Below, one piece after another: positions 5,620 through 6,270 of a DNA stretch of 6,270 nucleotides. The first letter of the stretch is position 1; each line of letters opens with the position of its first letter. Source of the stretch: an uncultured Helcococcus sp. (GTDB taxonomy: Bacteria > Bacillota > Clostridia > Tissierellales > Peptoniphilaceae); assembly GCA_947253305.1 (NCBI GenBank), contig CAMXYZ010000057.1:1-6270 (forward strand), read 5' to 3'. Both the position numbers and the translations under genes were made by a program. The notes beneath the pieces were generated by a model. The model was not told the origin of the DNA, searched no databases, and saw nothing but the letters and a program-made list of their open reading frames with translations.

Positions 5620-6270
5620 TTATGCAGCTCTATTTACTCGATTATTAGATGGTCTCCTGCTTGCACCTTCATTTTTATTATTTTTATCATCTTTATCATC
5701 TTTATCTTCTTTATCTTCTTTATCTTTATCTTTGTCCTTATCCTTGTCTTTATCCTCGTTATTTTCGTTTTTTGTTTCTGGTGGCCTATTAGGTGTTGTT
5801 ACTTTAGTTGTTACCTTACCATCTGGTGTGGTTGTTTGAGTAATTATAGTTCCATCAGGTTTCTTAGTTACTACAATAATATCTCCATTAAATTTATTTG
5901 TAGTTTCTATTATTGTACCATCTTCTAATTTCTCAACCTTAGTTTCTTCTTTCCATGGTAGATTTGAAACTTCTGTTGGTGGTTGTAGTTTCCAATCATT
6001 AGGAACGATGCCACCAAATGCACTTGGATTATAATCAAGTGGTCTCTTAACGAATATACGAGTTTCTTTGAGGAATCCAGGTGTTTGTTCACTTGCTAAT
6101 TTATTATTTCTCTTGTCAACTTCAACAGCTACATGAGCTTGTGACTCTTTAGTTGGAACAGTTCCTTCTTTGAAATATTCTGTGTATATCATATTTCCTC
6201 TTGGGTCTCTACTTGTATTTGCATTAGGCAATAAGCCATCAACCTTACTTACTTTTGCCGTAACAATAGT
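5620..6270 (-). CDS. Class A penicillin-binding protein (PBP1A-like), C-terminal part; N-terminus outside window
   Basis: The frame is open to the right edge, giving 216 visible residues; the TTG at 6229-6231 is internal and not a convincing start. The first 75 visible residues read like the end of the transpeptidase region of bifunctional penicillin-binding proteins: AKVSKVDGLLPN, DPRGNMIYTEYFKEGTVPT, then HVAVEVDKRNNKLASEQTPG and TRIFVKRP. In such proteins this region follows the transpeptidase core and carries the 'signature' EYFxxGTxPT and a 'xGKLAsexTP' element. These enzymes polymerise and cross-link peptidoglycan outside the membrane; the catalytic motifs (SxxK, SxN, KTG) lie beyond the edge. 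After it come four 11-residue repeats (visible residues about 116-159), a Lys/Asp/Glu-rich tract (about 173-196) and a short basic end, SRRPSNNRVNRAA. The tail is unusual in composition. A hairpin follows the stop. The family call is likely but made without the catalytic core. Confidence 0.78.
   Translation of the reverse strand, partial: TIVTAKVSKVDGLLPNANTSRDPRGNMIYTEYFKEGTVPTKESQAHVAVEVDKRNNKLASEQTPGFLKETRIFVKRPLDYNPSAFGGIVPNDWKLQPPTEVSNLPWKEETKVEKLEDGTIIETTNKFNGDIIVVTKKPDGTIITQTTTPDGKVTTKVTTPNRPPETKNENNEDKDKDKDKDKDKEDKEDKDDKDDKNNKNEGASRRPSNNRVNRAA
5683..5754 (-). repeat. Simple-sequence tract coding a Lys/Asp/Glu-rich run
   Basis: On the - strand the codons GAT/GAC and AAA/AAG alternate to give five to six Asp-Lys pairs, then shift to three-residue units (KED twice, KDD twice), before fading into Asn-rich KNNKN. 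The DNA is a degenerate six-base then nine-base repeat that could change length by slippage in whole codons. The peptide would be highly charged and disordered, probably a flexible spacer in the cell wall or at the surface. Confidence 0.75.
5794..5925 (-). repeat. Four tandem 33-base units coding 11-residue Gly-centred repeats in the penicillin-binding protein tail
   Basis: The encoded units are EDGTIIETTNK, FNGDIIVVTKK, PDGTIITQTTT and PDGKVTTKVTT, directly adjoining, each with Gly at the third place and an aliphatic or Thr strand after it. The turn-then-strand pattern suggests a series of beta hairpins forming an extended single-layer sheet. The last two units are closest to each other. The period and the glycine register are seen directly; the fold is inference. 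Confidence 0.75.

Noticed and set aside
5619..5647. CATAAT near the penicillin-binding protein stop as a -10 box for the response regulator
   Set aside because: There is no recognisable -35 hexamer at the right distance, and the match is weak in an AT-rich context.
5683..5758. Periodic ATCTTT-type pattern on the + strand as a CRISPR or regulatory repeat array
   Set aside because: The units are six and nine bases without spacers and are fully explained as Lys/Asp/Glu codons on the - strand.
6229..6231. TTG as the start of a separate 203-residue secreted protein
   Set aside because: The frame stays open to the window edge, the upstream residues (AKVSKVDGLL) continue the penicillin-binding protein pattern, there is no ribosome site before it and no signal peptide after it.

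Overview
The window is AT-rich (roughly 30% GC by eye) and tightly packed. It reads as a low-GC Gram-positive anaerobe. The gene order ftsH to coaX, the D/N/K-rich codon choice and the style of the penicillin-binding protein tail suggest a Clostridia/Tissierellia relative (Peptoniphilus/Anaerococcus/Parvimonas-like). That placement is inference from general features, not from a marker gene.

Left half, + strand (1-3479): the 3' end of a gene that reads as ftsH, then a small three-helix membrane protein that probably starts at a TTG one base after the ftsH stop. A 42-base gap follows, holding a small hairpin that abuts a strong Shine-Dalgarno site. After it come an ECF transporter S component (probably the pantothenate subunit PanT), type III pantothenate kinase (coaX) and a MATE-family efflux pump that overlaps coaX by 14 bases. 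PanT and CoaX would together bring vitamin B5 into the cell and phosphorylate it, the first committed step to coenzyme A. The ftsH-coaX neighbourhood is a known Firmicute arrangement; the MATE pump is the less expected passenger.

Centre (3480-3552): a convergent intergenic region filled by a perfect 17-bp inverted repeat that should act as a bidirectional terminator. Its 37-base loop consists of two near-identical 18-base tandem repeats of unclear origin, possibly derived from an insertion-sequence end.

Right half, - strand (3553-6270), in transcription order: the C-terminal part of a cell-wall synthesis enzyme (class A penicillin-binding protein, running off the right edge), a hairpin terminator or attenuator, an OmpR-family response regulator, and its sensor histidine kinase overlapping by 14 bases. 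The penicillin-binding protein ends in four 11-residue glycine-centred repeats followed by a Lys/Asp/Glu tract with a simple-sequence DNA basis. The two-component system next to a peptidoglycan synthase suggests envelope sensing, which is inference from context.

Most genes are ordinary. The points most worth a second look are the 11-residue repeat and charged tail of the penicillin-binding protein, the tandem repeats inside the central terminator loop, and the two hairpins that sit directly against ribosome binding sites.
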